64,000 nt of DNA from Peristeroidobacter agariperforans (GCF_004138335.1 NZ_RYFW01000003.1:620001-684000); one strand, 5' to 3'; counted from the first letter of the stretch, positions 53,704-63,185 are shown. The notes: generated by a model from the letters alone, not told the origin. A program made the numbers and translations.

Positions 53704-55080
53704 GTGAAGAACCTCGTGCTCGCAGCCGCACTGGCGACTGCACTGTCCTCGGTGTCGATGGGCGTCCAGGCAGCCAGTCCCAATGAGCTGGCGCAGATCC
53801 GTGAGCAGCTCGAAGCGCTCATGCAGCGAGTCGACAAGCTGGAACAGGAAAACACGCAGCTGAAGTCGGAGAACGAACAGCTCAAGGCCACGGACGAGAA
53901 GCTGCTGGCCAACGACGATTATCTGAAGGGCGAGGCGCGCGGCCTGCGCAAGGAAACGGCGCAGCAGGCGGTCGAGGTCGCGAAAACCAAGGGCGCGGAT
54001 TGGGCCGGTAAGGTCGCATTCACCGGCGACGTGCGCTATCGCTACGAGTACATCAGCGATGAAACGCTCAGCAATGTTTCGGGGGTGGGGCTCGTGCCAA
54101 CCGCCGATCGTTATCGCGATCGCATCCGCGCACGTCTGGCTGCGACCGTGAAGGCGACCGACAACATCACCGTCGGCATCGGCATGACGACCGCCGAAAG
54201 CAACGATCCGCGTTCCGGCAACCAGAGCCTGAACAGCGTGTTCACGAAGAAGCCGTTCGACCTCGATCTCGCCTACTTCGATTGGAAGTTCGCCTCGTGG
54301 GGCAACCTGATCGGCGGCAAGATGAAGCAGCCGTTCGTGAAGCCGGGCCAGAGTCTGTTCTGGGACAACGACATCACGCCGGAAGGTCTGGCGGTCGGTT
54401 TCCAGAGCGGCACGTTCTTCGGCACCGCGTACAACTACTGGCTGACCGAACAGTCCGGCACCGAGAACACGCGCACCGCGGATACCATGTTGCACGGCTT
54501 GCAGATCGGCACGCGTTTGCCGATAGGTTCGAGCAGCTTGATGCTCGCCGCTCATTACTACGATTTGAGCGCGGCGGTGGGTCGTTCGCCGTTCTACAAC
54601 GCCAATGCGAACAACAACACGACGGATACCATCGTCAGCGGCGCCACGACGACTCAAGTGCTGCGTTATGACTACGAAGTCATCAACCTGAGCGCCGAGT
54701 TCAACACCCAGTTCGGCGAGCTGCCGTTCTCGGTGTGGGCGGACGTTGCCGAGAACCAGGATCCGTCGGAGGAGAACCTGGCCTGGGCCGCCGGTGTGCT
54801 GTTCGGCAAGGCGTCGAACTATCGCACTTGGGAACTGGGCGCCGGCTACCAGAAGATCGAGAAGGATGCACTGTTCGCACAGCTGATCGACTCCGATTTC
54901 GCCGGCGGCTTCTCCGACAACGAAGGTTGGGTGCTGCGCGGGGCTTACGCGCCGGTGCGCAACTGGACGATCAACACCACGTACTTCTTGAACAAGCGCA
55001 ACGCGGAGCTTGCCAACAGCCTGGGTCAGCTCGACGTGGACTACGATCGTCTGCAGGTCGATTTCAACGTCAAGTTCTGA
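53704..55080 (+). CDS. putative phosphate-starvation porin with N-terminal coiled coil
   Basis: A 458-residue outer-membrane protein started at GTG with GGAGA upstream. After the signal (GVQA-ASP) comes a heptad-rich coiled coil (LAQIREQLEALMQRVDKLEQENTQLKSENEQ-type, about residues 25-65), likely trimerising or peptidoglycan-facing, then a beta-barrel (VAFTGDVRYRYEYIS, RIRARLAATVKATDNITVGIGM, FDWKFASWGNLIGGKM) ending in VDFNVKF. It resembles the 'putative porin' family, not clearly OprO/OprP. The position between phoR and phoU and the two PHO boxes suggest a role in phosphate or phosphorylated-compound entry. Confidence 0.85.
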   Translation: MKNLVLAAALATALSSVSMGVQAASPNELAQIREQLEALMQRVDKLEQENTQLKSENEQLKATDEKLLANDDYLKGEARGLRKETAQQAVEVAKTKGADWAGKVAFTGDVRYRYEYISDETLSNVSGVGLVPTADRYRDRIRARLAATVKATDNITVGIGMTTAESNDPRSGNQSLNSVFTKKPFDLDLAYFDWKFASWGNLIGGKMKQPFVKPGQSLFWDNDITPEGLAVGFQSGTFFGTAYNYWLTEQSGTENTRTADTMLHGLQIGTRLPIGSSSLMLAAHYYDLSAAVGRSPFYNANANNNTTDTIVSGATTTQVLRYDYEVINLSAEFNTQFGELPFSVWADVAENQDPSEENLAWAAGVLFGKASNYRTWELGAGYQKIEKDALFAQLIDSDFAGGFSDNEGWVLRGAYAPVRNWTINTTYFLNKRNAELANSLGQLDVDYDRLQVDFNVKF

Positions 55081-55097
55081 TTCGAGCACAGTCCGCG

Positions 55098-55135
55098 GGG
55101 CGGAGGGCGGATGGCGCTCTCCGCCCTTTTCTTTT
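55098..55135 (+). terminator. intrinsic terminator after the porin
   Basis: GGGCGGAG (55098-55105) pairs with CTCCGCCC (55119-55126) and is followed directly by TTTTCTTTT. A standard rho-independent terminator; it separates the porin from phoU. Confidence 0.8.
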
Positions 55136-55179
55136 CCCAGTCCGCGGGTTATACAGCCAGCGATCTTAAAGGTGATGTC

Positions 55180-55932
55180 ATGGAAAAGTCCGATCTCTCT
55201 CATCACATCCTGAGTCGCTACAACGACGACCTGGAGCGCGTGCGTACCAACGTGCTGCAAATGGGCGGCTTCGTCGAGGAGCAGCTCAAGCAGGCGGTCA
55301 CGGCGCTGGTTCAGGGCGACAGCCGCCTGGGCGAGCAGGTAGCGCGCGGCGACCAGAAAGTGAACGCCATGGAAGTGGCCATCGACGACGATTGCAGCCG
55401 GATTCTGGCAACCCGGGCCCCGGCCGCGTCCGATCTGCGCTTGATCGTGGCGGTCATCAAGACCATCACCGACCTGGAGCGCATCGGCGACGAAGCGGAG
55501 AAGATCGGCTATATCGGCTCGCGCCTGGCGGCAGTGGAGCGGCCGGCGGATCGCTATCGCGAGATCAAGCACCTGGGCCGGCTGGTCGGCGACATGGTGC
55601 ACGAAGCGCTCGATGCGTTCGCACGCCTCGATCCGGAAGGCGCCGTCGCCATCGCGAAAAAAGATCGCCTGGTGGACGAAGAGTTCGAAGCGATCCAGCG
55701 CCAGTGCATCACCTTCATGATGGAAGATCCGCGCACCATTCGCCGGGCGCTGGATGTGCTGTGGGTTGCTCGCGCGCTCGAGCGCATCGGTGACCACGCG
55801 AAGAACGTTTGCGAATACGTGGTCTACATGGTTCACGGTAAGGACATCCGCCACCTCTCCATGGAAGACGTGGAGAAACATCTGCAGTCGCGCTCACAGC
55901 GTCAGCAGGAATCGCTTCCGCCAGCCCGATAA
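55180..55932 (+). CDS. phoU: phosphate signalling protein PhoU (first copy)
   Basis: A 250-residue PhoU started at the ATG 55180, preceded by AAAGGTGA. Two PhoU helical bundles are evident: VRTNVLQMGGFVEEQLKQAV with DLRLIVAVIKTITDLERIGDEAEKIGYIG (first E/DxxxD metal motif region), and LDVLWVARALERIGDHAKNVCEYVVYMVHG (second). PhoU relays PstB status to PhoR and tempers phosphate uptake. A second PhoU sits after pstB at 61864. This copy follows the porin and is transcribed separately, as a terminator lies between. Confidence 0.95.
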   Translation: MEKSDLSHHILSRYNDDLERVRTNVLQMGGFVEEQLKQAVTALVQGDSRLGEQVARGDQKVNAMEVAIDDDCSRILATRAPAASDLRLIVAVIKTITDLERIGDEAEKIGYIGSRLAAVERPADRYREIKHLGRLVGDMVHEALDAFARLDPEGAVAIAKKDRLVDEEFEAIQRQCITFMMEDPRTIRRALDVLWVARALERIGDHAKNVCEYVVYMVHGKDIRHLSMEDVEKHLQSRSQRQQESLPPAR

Positions 55933-55935
55933 TTC

Positions 55936-56451
55936 ATGCTGACAATCAATCGTCGCGCGGGAAACGCGCTCGGCTTTCTCGCCTGTGCGGCTCTGATGGG
56001 GTATGCGCTGTATGCGCAGCACGTGCTCGGGCTGGAGCCGTGTCCGCTCTGTATTTTTCAGCGTGTCGCGGTGATCGCGGTCGGCGTCTTGTTTCTGATC
56101 GCCGCGCTTCACAATCCCTCATCGAGCAAAGGGGCGCTGGCGTACGGGGTGCTGATCGATCTGGCCGCGCTCGTCGGCATCGGCATTTCCGCGCGTCACA
56201 TCTGGATCCAGGCGCAGCCGCCGGGTTCGGTCGCGGCCTGCGGCGCCGACTTGAACTATCTGCTGGAGATCATGCCCCTGACGGACGTGATCAACAAAGT
56301 GCTGTTCGGCTCGGGCGAGTGCGGCAAGGTCGACTGGAGCTTGCTCGGTCTGTCCATGCCCTGGTGGGTGCTGATCGCGCTGGTGGCGCTCGGTAGCTGG
56401 GCGGTGATCGTCAATATCGCCGCCCGCCCGAGAAAAACAAACAACTACTGA
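55936..56451 (+). CDS. dsbB: disulfide bond formation protein DsbB
   Basis: A 171-residue inner-membrane quinone reductase that reoxidises DsbA. Four transmembrane helices are visible, the CPLC redox pair (GLEPCPLCIFQRVAV) at the start of the first periplasmic loop, and a second Cys pair in VAACGADLNYLLE and SGECGKVDWSLLG. Family features such as MPWWVLIALVALGSW are present. It begins three bases after phoU, so it is probably co-transcribed. A small GACCGG/CCGGTC hairpin (56450-56468) lies between it and convergent dapE. Confidence 0.95.
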   Translation: MLTINRRAGNALGFLACAALMGYALYAQHVLGLEPCPLCIFQRVAVIAVGVLFLIAALHNPSSSKGALAYGVLIDLAALVGIGISARHIWIQAQPPGSVAACGADLNYLLEIMPLTDVINKVLFGSGECGKVDWSLLGLSMPWWVLIALVALGSWAVIVNIAARPRKTNNY

Positions 56452-56473
56452 CCGGTCGAGGGCCGGTCGGCAG

Positions 56474-57619
56474 CTACTTCGCCAGCATCAACTCCATCAC
56501 GCGCTCATACATATCCGTGAGCGTGACGATGTCATCGACCCGGGTGTTCTCGTTCACCTTGTGAATGCTGGCGTTGAGCACGCCGAGCTCGACGACCTGC
56601 GCGCCGGTCGGTGCAATGAAGCGGCCGTCTGAGGTGCCGCCAGTGGTGGACAGCTCCGGAGTGCGATTCGCTTTTTCCTGAATCGCCTGCACCACTGCCT
56701 TCGACAGCGCGCCCGGCGCGGTGAAGAAGGGCAGGCCGGAGACGAACCACTCCAGCGTGTAGTTCACCTTGTGACGGTTCAGGATCTCGGTGATCGTGGA
56801 CTGCAGTTTCTCGACCGTCTGCTCGGTGGAGAAGCGGATGTTGAAACGCGCCTTCAGCTCGCCCGGAATCACGTTCGGCGCGCCGGTGCCGGCGCTGATG
56901 TTCGAGATCTGGAACGTCGTTGGCTGGAAGAACTCATTGCCCTTGTCCCAGGTGCGTGCCGCAAGCTCCGCCAAGGCGGGCGCGACGGCGTGGACCGGGT
57001 TGTCGGCCAGATGCGGATAAGCGACGTGCCCTTGCACGCCGTGCACCGTCAGCTTGCCGGACAGCGAGCCACGCCGGCCGATCTTGATCACGTCGCCCAG
57101 TTTGTCGGTGCTGCTCGGCTCGCCGACCACGCAGTAATCGATCTTCTCGTTGCGCGCCTCGAGCACTTCCATGACGCGGCGAGTGCCGTCGACCGACGGG
57201 CCTTCCTCGTCGCTGGTCAGCAGGTAGGCGAGGGTGCCTTTGTGATCGGGGTGCTTGGCGACGAAGCGCTCCGTGGCGACCACCATGGCAGCGAGGCCGC
57301 TCTTCATGTCCGCGGCGCCACGACCGTACAGGATGCCGTCGCGGACCACCGGCTCGAACGGATCGGTGTGCCACTCTTCCCGCGGACCCGTCGGCACCAC
57401 GTCGGTGTGTCCGGCGAAGCACAGCAGCGGGCGCCCGGTGCCGTGCAGGGCCCAGATATTCTCGACCGGACCGAACGGCATGCGCTCGACGCGGAAGCCG
57501 GCGGCCTCCAGACGCTGCGCAATGATCTGCAGGCAACCCTGATCCTCGGGGCTGACCGAGGGACGACGGATGAGTTCCTGGGTCAGGAGCAGAGTCGGGT
57601 CGTCGGCGGGCGTGGGCAA
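56474..57619 (-). CDS. dapE: succinyl-diaminopimelate desuccinylase DapE
   Basis: A 381-residue M20 zinc enzyme of the lysine/diaminopimelate pathway. Motifs: [30 protein letters not shown] (first zinc His and Asp), [16 protein letters not shown] (bridging Asp), [13 protein letters not shown] (catalytic Glu pair), [41 protein letters not shown] and [14 protein letters not shown]. Length and motifs are standard. It is transcribed divergently from pstS across a 270-base gap that holds a PHO box near pstS. Confidence 0.96.
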   Translation of the reverse strand: MPTPADDPTLLLTQELIRRPSVSPEDQGCLQIIAQRLEAAGFRVERMPFGPVENIWALHGTGRPLLCFAGHTDVVPTGPREEWHTDPFEPVVRDGILYGRGAADMKSGLAAMVVATERFVAKHPDHKGTLAYLLTSDEEGPSVDGTRRVMEVLEARNEKIDYCVVGEPSSTDKLGDVIKIGRRGSLSGKLTVHGVQGHVAYPHLADNPVHAVAPALAELAARTWDKGNEFFQPTTFQISNISAGTGAPNVIPGELKARFNIRFSTEQTVEKLQSTITEILNRHKVNYTLEWFVSGLPFFTAPGALSKAVVQAIQEKANRTPELSTTGGTSDGRFIAPTGAQVVELGVLNASIHKVNENTRVDDIVTLTDMYERVMELMLAK

Positions 57620-57791
57620 GGGCGTGAACTCCTGGGAGAGAAGTGAGCGGTGGGAAGTGGGCGCGGTCTTATATCCAGGCGCACCCCGGCTCGCAAGGGG
57701 TGTCGCTAAGTCGCTACCCCAAAACGAATTTTGGGCGACGGTCAGCGGCTTGTTACGCCCAGATGACGAAATCGCAGCCGCCGCCGGCCCA

Positions 57792-57809
57792 CTGTAATAC
57801 GACTGTCAT
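57792..57809 (+). promoter_or_regulatory. consensus PHO box upstream of pstS
   Basis: CTGTAAT-ACGA-CTGTCAT: two near-identical 7-mers separated by four bases, the best PHO box in the window. It lies 80 bases before the pstS ATG, where PhoB would replace a -35 element. Confidence 0.8.
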
Positions 57810-57888
57810 CGAAGGCCGTCACACTCCGCGCCAGCTAGCTGGATTCTCCTGTTTTCGGTCCGCACTCTTCTAACGAGGGTTCAAATCA

Positions 57889-58893
57889 ATGAAGTTGTGG
57901 CACAAGTTGGGCGCGTCGGTCTTCCTGACGGGCTTCACGGCCGTAGCCGCGCCGCAGTTGGCACACGCGCAGAGCGTCATCAAGATCGACGGCTCCAGCA
58001 CCGTGTTTCCGATCGCCGAGGCGGTCGCCGAAGAATTCCAGATCAGCAAGAAGGGCAAGGTTCGCGTCACCGTAGGCATCGCGGGCACGGGCGGCGGCTT
58101 CAAGCGCTTCTGCCGTGGCGAGACCGACATCTCCAACGCCTCGCGCCCCATCCTGAAGGAAGAGATGGAAGCCTGCGCCAAGGCCGGTATCAAGTACCTG
58201 GAGCTGCCAGTGGCGTTCGACGCCCTGACGGTCGTGGTCAACCCGAAGAACGACTGGGTCAAGTCGCTGACCGCCGCTGACCTGAAGAAGATGTGGGAGC
58301 CGAGTGCGCAGGGTCGCGTGACCAAGTGGAACCAGGTGCGTTCCGAGTGGCCGGCCCAGCCGCTGATGCTGTTCGGCCCGGGCGCCGACTCCGGCACGTT
58401 CGACTACTTCACCGAAGCCGTGAACGGCAAGGCCAAGGCCAGCCGTGGCGATTACACCGCGAGCGAAGACGACAACGTGCTCGTGCAGGGCGTGGAGAAC
58501 AACAAGAACGCCATCGGCTACTTCGGCTACGCGTACTACATCGCGCACAAGGACAAGATGCGTGCGGTGCCGATCGTGAATCCGCAGGGCAAGGAAATCG
58601 GCCCCAGCATCGCAGCCGTGAACGATGGCAGCTACAACCCGCTGTCGCGTCCGCTCTTCATCTACGTACGTGACACGGCCGCCGCCCGCGCCGAAGTCAA
58701 GGAGTTCATCCAGTTCTACCTGACCGATGGCGCCAAACTCGCCGAGGAAGTGGGTTATGTCCCGCTGCCGGCCGAGGCTTACAAGGTGGCGTTGAAACAC
58801 TTCGGCGACAAGAAGCTGGGCACCGTGTTCGGCGGCGTGCCGGAAGTGGGTGTGACCATCGACGCGCTGCTGGCGCGCGAAGGCAAGCTCTAA
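57889..58893 (+). CDS. pstS: phosphate ABC transporter substrate-binding protein PstS
   Basis: A 334-residue periplasmic phosphate-binding protein. A signal peptide ends AHA-QSV. The mature N-terminus IDGSSTVFPIAEAVAEEF carries the phosphate-binding GSST; GIAGTGGGFKRFCRGETDISNASRPI and FGPGADSGTFDYFTEAVNGKAKASRGDY are further ligand loops. It belongs to the GSST/SphX-like PstS branch. A perfect PHO box precedes it, and pstC, pstA, pstB and phoU follow on the same strand after a 180-base gap with a large hairpin. Confidence 0.95.
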   Translation: MKLWHKLGASVFLTGFTAVAAPQLAHAQSVIKIDGSSTVFPIAEAVAEEFQISKKGKVRVTVGIAGTGGGFKRFCRGETDISNASRPILKEEMEACAKAGIKYLELPVAFDALTVVVNPKNDWVKSLTAADLKKMWEPSAQGRVTKWNQVRSEWPAQPLMLFGPGADSGTFDYFTEAVNGKAKASRGDYTASEDDNVLVQGVENNKNAIGYFGYAYYIAHKDKMRAVPIVNPQGKEIGPSIAAVNDGSYNPLSRPLFIYVRDTAAARAEVKEFIQFYLTDGAKLAEEVGYVPLPAEAYKVALKHFGDKKLGTVFGGVPEVGVTIDALLAREGKL

Positions 58894-58928
58894 TCCCCGT
58901 CTGATTACTAGGCGATCGATAAGGTAAA

Positions 58929-58980
58929 CCAGCGGGCGGGATTCCCGGTGCTCCCCTTGCCGGGAGTTCTGCCTCGCTGG
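58929..58980 (+). repeat. compound stem-loop between pstS and pstC
   Basis: Outer arms CCAGCG/CGCTGG (58929-58934 and 58975-58980) enclose inner arms TCCCGG/CCGGGA (58943-58948 and 58960-58965). There is no U-tract. Such hairpins after pstS in other species protect the pstS mRNA and lower read-through, which would give an excess of binding protein. Confidence 0.6.
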
Positions 58981-59075
58981 AGCTGGGATCAGGCGCGCCG
59001 TATCACTACAATGCGCCCTTCGCGGACGGGCCGGTGCACAGCCTGACGGCGTGACACACGGGTAAGCGGGTATCT

Positions 59076-60008
59076 ATGGCTTCTACTGCGGCTACAAAGT
59101 CCAACGATCTGGTTTCGCGCAGCGGCCTGCGCTACCGCAAGATCCGGGACCGCATCGTCGAGACGTTCCTGCTCGCGGCCGGCCTGGTCGCGGTGTTCAC
59201 GACCCTGGCCATCGTCGTCATCCTGTTGACGGAATCGGCTGCGTTCTTCGATCACGTCTCTTTGAAAGACTTCCTCACCGACACCATGTGGACGCCGCTG
59301 TTCGCGGACGCGCACTACGGCATCCTGCCGCTGGTGGCGGGCACGTTGACGACCACGATCGTGGCGCTGATCGTGGCGGTGCCGGTGGGCACCATCATTG
59401 CGATCTACCTGAGCGAGTTCGCGTCGCACCGGCTGCGCGAGACGGTCAAGCCCATCCTCGAATTGCTCGGCGCGGTGCCGACGGTGGTGTACGGCTACTT
59501 CGCGCTGACGGCGGTGACCCCGTTGTTACAGATGCTCATGCCCGAGCTGCCAGGCTTCAACATGCTGAGCGCCGGCCTGGTGATCGGCTTGATGATCGTT
59601 CCTTATGTCGCGTCGGTCAGCGAAGACGCGATGCGCGCCGTCCCGCGTTACATGCGCGAAGGCTCGTACGCCATGGGCGCGACTCGCTTGCAGACGGCGC
59701 TCCGCGTCGTTGTGCCAGGTGCATTCTCCGGTCTCGCGGCCGCGTTCATTCTCGGCATCTCGCGCGCCGTCGGTGAGACGATGGTCGTCGCAATCGCCGC
59801 CGGCATGCAGCCGAACTTCACTTTCGACCCGCGCGAGCAGGCAGCGACCATCACCGCTTATATCGTGCAAGTCAGCCTGGGCGATCTGCCTCACGGCAGT
59901 ATCGGATATCAGAGTATTTTTGCCGCCGGTCTGGTGCTGATGTTGATCACGCTCATTTTCAACGTGATCGGCTTCTCGCTGACACGTAAGTTCCGCGAGG
60001 CGTACTGA
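59076..60008 (+). CDS. pstC: phosphate ABC transporter permease PstC
   Basis: A 310-residue inner-membrane permease with about six transmembrane helices: ETFLLAAGLVAVFTTLAIVVILL, ILPLVAGTLTTTIVALIVAVPVGTIIAIYL and VIGLMIVPYVASVSEDAMRAVPRYMREGSYAMGATRLQTALRVV, the last being the EAA-type loop contacting PstB. Transports phosphate delivered by PstS. The pstA ATG overlaps its stop by one base (TGATG). Confidence 0.95.
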   Translation: MASTAATKSNDLVSRSGLRYRKIRDRIVETFLLAAGLVAVFTTLAIVVILLTESAAFFDHVSLKDFLTDTMWTPLFADAHYGILPLVAGTLTTTIVALIVAVPVGTIIAIYLSEFASHRLRETVKPILELLGAVPTVVYGYFALTAVTPLLQMLMPELPGFNMLSAGLVIGLMIVPYVASVSEDAMRAVPRYMREGSYAMGATRLQTALRVVVPGAFSGLAAAFILGISRAVGETMVVAIAAGMQPNFTFDPREQAATITAYIVQVSLGDLPHGSIGYQSIFAAGLVLMLITLIFNVIGFSLTRKFREAY

Positions 60009-60949
60009 TGGCCACCGCAAACGTTCCGGATTATTTGAACCCGGATTCGATCCGCACCGGCCTGTCGCGGCGCAAGATGCTCGATCAGGTGTTCGTGATC
60101 GTCGGCCTGGTGCTGATGTTCGCCTGTCTGGGCATCCTGGCCGTGCTGTTCATGAACCTGGTGCTCGACGGCTCGGAGCGCTTCGGCTGGGACTTCTTCA
60201 CCAACTTTCCGTCGCGCCGCGCCGAGCGCGCCGGCATCCTGGGCGCCTGGGTCGGCACCTCGCTGATCATGCTGGTGACTGCGTTCTGCGCGGTGCCGGT
60301 CGGTGTGGCCGCGGCGATTTATCTGGAAGAGTACGCGCCGAAGAACTGGTTCACGGCGATCATTGAAATCAATGTCACGAATCTCGCCGGCGTGCCGTCC
60401 ATCGTCTACGGCCTGCTGGCACTGGGCTTGTTCGTGTATCAGTTCGGGTTGGGGCAGAGCATTGCCGCTGCCGGTTTGACGCTGGCGCTGCTGATCCTGC
60501 CTATCGTCATCGTCGCGACGCGTGAGTCGATTCGCGCTGTGCCGAAGTCGATTCGCGAGGCGGCGTATGGCCTGGGCGCCACGCGCTGGGAAGTGACCAA
60601 GGATCACGTGTTGCCGTACTCCACGGGCGGCATTCTCACCGGCATGATCCTGGGCCTGTCACGCGCCATCGGCGAAACGGCGCCCATCATCACGATCGGC
60701 GCGCTGAGCTTCATCGCGTTCCTGCCGTCGTCGCCGATCACCAGCGAGTTTCCGTTTATCTCTTTCCAGTGGTTGAGCGATCCATTCACGGCCATGCCCA
60801 TCCAGATGTTCAACTGGGTGTCGCGTCCCGACCAGGCGTTCCAGGCGAACGCGGCGGCGGCCGGCGCCATCCTGCTCGGCATGACGCTGCTCATGAACGC
60901 GGTGGCGATCTGGATTCGCTACCGCTTCCGCAAGAAGATCAATTGGTGA
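60008..60949 (+). CDS. pstA: phosphate ABC transporter permease PstA
   Basis: A 313-residue permease partner of PstC, with about six transmembrane helices (VFVIVGLVLMFACLGILAVL; WVGTSLIMLVTAFCAVPVGVAAAIYLEEYAP; LTLALLILPIVIVATRESIRAVPKSIREAAYGLGATRWEVTKDHVLP, the cytoplasmic coupling loop). Translationally coupled to pstC and followed three bases later by pstB. No unusual features. Confidence 0.95.
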   Translation: MATANVPDYLNPDSIRTGLSRRKMLDQVFVIVGLVLMFACLGILAVLFMNLVLDGSERFGWDFFTNFPSRRAERAGILGAWVGTSLIMLVTAFCAVPVGVAAAIYLEEYAPKNWFTAIIEINVTNLAGVPSIVYGLLALGLFVYQFGLGQSIAAAGLTLALLILPIVIVATRESIRAVPKSIREAAYGLGATRWEVTKDHVLPYSTGGILTGMILGLSRAIGETAPIITIGALSFIAFLPSSPITSEFPFISFQWLSDPFTAMPIQMFNWVSRPDQAFQANAAAAGAILLGMTLLMNAVAIWIRYRFRKKINW

Positions 60950-60952
60950 CCT

Positions 60953-61852
60953 ATGATCGACACCACGAGCACACGGGGCACCCCGGAGAGCACTTTGCGT
61001 AACGAAGAACCTGCACGCCAACCGCCGGCGGGAGTCGCGGCGCCCCGCGTTTCCATCGCGGTGGATGACACTCGTCAGTCGCGTGCGATCACCAGCGTCA
61101 AGGCGCAGGTCGAGAACCTGAACTTCTATTACGGCCAGAACCGCGCGCTGAAGAACCTCTCGATCCCCATTGCGGACAAGCAGGTCACGGCGCTGATCGG
61201 TCCGTCCGGCTGTGGCAAGAGCACGTTCCTGCGTTGTTTCAACCGTATGCACGATCTGCAGCCGGACACGCGCTACGAAGGCAGCATCACGCTGCACCCG
61301 GACAACATCAATCTGGTCGGCTCGGGCATCGATCCGATCGAAGTGCGCATGCGCATCGGCATGGTGTTCCAGAAGCCGAACCCGTTTCCCAAGACGATTT
61401 TCGAGAACGTGGCCTATGGCCTGCGTCTGCGTGGCGTGCGCAATCGCGCGACGCTCGCCGAGGAAGTGGAAAAGGCACTGCGTGGCGCCGCGTTGTGGGA
61501 TGAAGTGAAAGACCGCTTGCAGGATTCGGCGCTGGCATTGTCCGGCGGTCAGATGCAGCGTCTGTGTATCGCCCGCGCGCTCGCAACCACGCCGGAAATC
61601 CTGCTGTTCGACGAGCCGACCTCGGCGCTCGATCCCATTGCCACGGCGAAGATCGAGGAGCTGATCTCCACACTGCGCGATCAGGTCACGGTGCTGATCG
61701 TGACTCACAACATGCAACAGGCCGCGCGTGTCTCCGACTACACCGCCTTCATGTATCTGGGCGAGCTCATCGAATTCGACGAGGCCGCCAAGATCTTCAC
61801 CAACCCGAGCAAGAAGGCGACTGAAGACTACATCACCGGTCGTTACGGCTAA
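60953..61852 (+). CDS. pstB: phosphate ABC transporter ATP-binding protein PstB
   Basis: A 299-residue ATPase: Walker [18 protein letters not shown]-loop [21 protein letters not shown] (typical PstB), signature [16 protein letters not shown], Walker [14 protein letters not shown], switch His in [11 protein letters not shown], and the family ending [10 protein letters not shown]. It has an unusually long N-terminal lead of about 50 residues before the ABC core. It powers phosphate uptake and, with PhoU, reports to PhoR. phoU copy two follows 11 bases later. Confidence 0.96.
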   Translation: MIDTTSTRGTPESTLRNEEPARQPPAGVAAPRVSIAVDDTRQSRAITSVKAQVENLNFYYGQNRALKNLSIPIADKQVTALIGPSGCGKSTFLRCFNRMHDLQPDTRYEGSITLHPDNINLVGSGIDPIEVRMRIGMVFQKPNPFPKTIFENVAYGLRLRGVRNRATLAEEVEKALRGAALWDEVKDRLQDSALALSGGQMQRLCIARALATTPEILLFDEPTSALDPIATAKIEELISTLRDQVTVLIVTHNMQQAARVSDYTAFMYLGELIEFDEAAKIFTNPSKKATEDYITGRYG

Positions 61853-61863
61853 CGTCGATCGCC

Positions 61864-62595
61864 ATGAACATGGGCGGCTCCGATCCCGTGGAAGGCCACA
61901 CCGCCAAGGCATTCGATGCCGCGCTCTCCGACCTGCGCCTGCAGATCGTGGGCATGGGCGGGCTGGTGATCGACCAGGTCTCGGCCGCCGTGCGTGCGCT
62001 GCTCGATGGCGACGCCACGATCGCCGATCTGGTCTTGTCCCGCGAAAAGAAAGTCAACGAGCTGGAGCGCTTCGTCGATCGCGAGGCGTTTCGGCTGATC
62101 GCGCTTCATCAGCCGATGGCGAGCGATCTGCGCATGGCCAAGGCCGCTTCCCGGATTACGGTCGAGTTGGAGCGCGCGGGCGATGAAGCGAAAAAAATCG
62201 CGAAGTTCGCCGCTCGCGTCGCCACGGGCGAGCCACAAGGGCCGGTGCTCGCAGTCGCACGTTTCCTGCGGCACATGGCGGAGCTGACCACCGGCATGCT
62301 TCGGGATGCGGTCCGTTCTCTGGACGAATCGAATGCCGAGATGGCGAGCGCAGTGCGTGCTCGCGATTCGGAGCTCGACGACGAGTTCGCCGCCGCGCTT
62401 CGTCAGATCCTGACGCTCGCCATGCAAGACGCCCGTTTCCTCGGCGCGACCATCGATACCGTGTTCGCGCTCAAAGGGCTGGAGCGCATCGGCGACCATG
62501 CCAAGAACATCGCCGAGCAGGTCTTGTTCGTCGCCAGCGGCGAAGACGTCAGACACACGAAGAAAGCCGCCGAAGCCGGCACTCCCGAGAAATAA
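61864..62595 (+). CDS. second PhoU-family protein
   Basis: A 243-residue PhoU paralogue ending the pst operon. It has two PhoU bundles: LRLQIVGMGGLVIDQVSAAVRALL, DLRMAKAASRITVELERAGDEAKKIAKF and a second motif FALKGLERIGDHAKNIAEQVLFVASG. It is clearly diverged from the phoU at 55180 (only scattered identity outside the motifs). By position it would be the partner of PstB in this operon; the other copy belongs to the phoBR side. Division of labour between the two is unknown. Confidence 0.92.
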   Translation: MNMGGSDPVEGHTAKAFDAALSDLRLQIVGMGGLVIDQVSAAVRALLDGDATIADLVLSREKKVNELERFVDREAFRLIALHQPMASDLRMAKAASRITVELERAGDEAKKIAKFAARVATGEPQGPVLAVARFLRHMAELTTGMLRDAVRSLDESNAEMASAVRARDSELDDEFAAALRQILTLAMQDARFLGATIDTVFALKGLERIGDHAKNIAEQVLFVASGEDVRHTKKAAEAGTPEK

Positions 62596-62726
62596 TTTCC
62601 CACGATTCGACCCGCGGGCGGTCGATTTCGACGGTCCGCCGCGCGATAGCGGTCCGCCGACTCGGCCTGGATTCCTCCGCCGTCGCGACATCGTATGATG
62701 CGCCGATCTATCGGAGGGCGCCTGCT

Positions 62727-63185
62727 ATGGTTGGTCGCGCGATGTTCCTGTCGGTCGCATGTACTGTTTTCGGCTTCGCTGCCGGCATCTACGCGGCGTC
62801 CGGACCGCAAATGATCGTGACTCCGATCGAAGGCGCTGTGTTCAAGCCAATGGATCCCGCACGGCCCGGGTCTCCGGAGGTCGCCATCCTCCGCGGCGAT
62901 CCAGCGAACGGGCCGTCATCCATGCTCATGAAGTTCGGCAGAGGCGAGGGGCGCATGCACGTTCACTCCTCGGACTACGACCTCGTCGTCGTCAAAGGCC
63001 AGATGAAGCATTGGCAGCCCGGCGAAACCGCGGAGACTGCCAAGCTGCTCGGTCCAGGCAGCTATTGGTTCCAGCCTGGCAATCAGACGCACGTCGACAG
63101 TTGTCTCAGCGATGAATGCTTGATGTACGTGCAGTGGGGCGGCAAGCGCGACAGTCGCGCGGTAGAGAGCACGGGAGCGAATTGA
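62727..63185 (+). CDS. exported cupin-domain protein
   Basis: A 152-residue protein with GGAGG nine bases before the ATG and an N-terminal signal (FLSVACTVFGFAAGIYA). The rest is one cupin barrel with metal-binding-type motif GRMHVHSSDYDLVVVKGQMKHW (two His, motif 1) and GPGSYWFQPGNQTHVD (His, motif 2), similar to DUF4437-type exported cupins. The stop overlaps the ATG of the next gene, an M20-type peptidase. Enzymatic role, if any, unknown. Confidence 0.8.
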   Translation: MVGRAMFLSVACTVFGFAAGIYAASGPQMIVTPIEGAVFKPMDPARPGSPEVAILRGDPANGPSSMLMKFGRGEGRMHVHSSDYDLVVVKGQMKHWQPGETAETAKLLGPGSYWFQPGNQTHVDSCLSDECLMYVQWGGKRDSRAVESTGAN

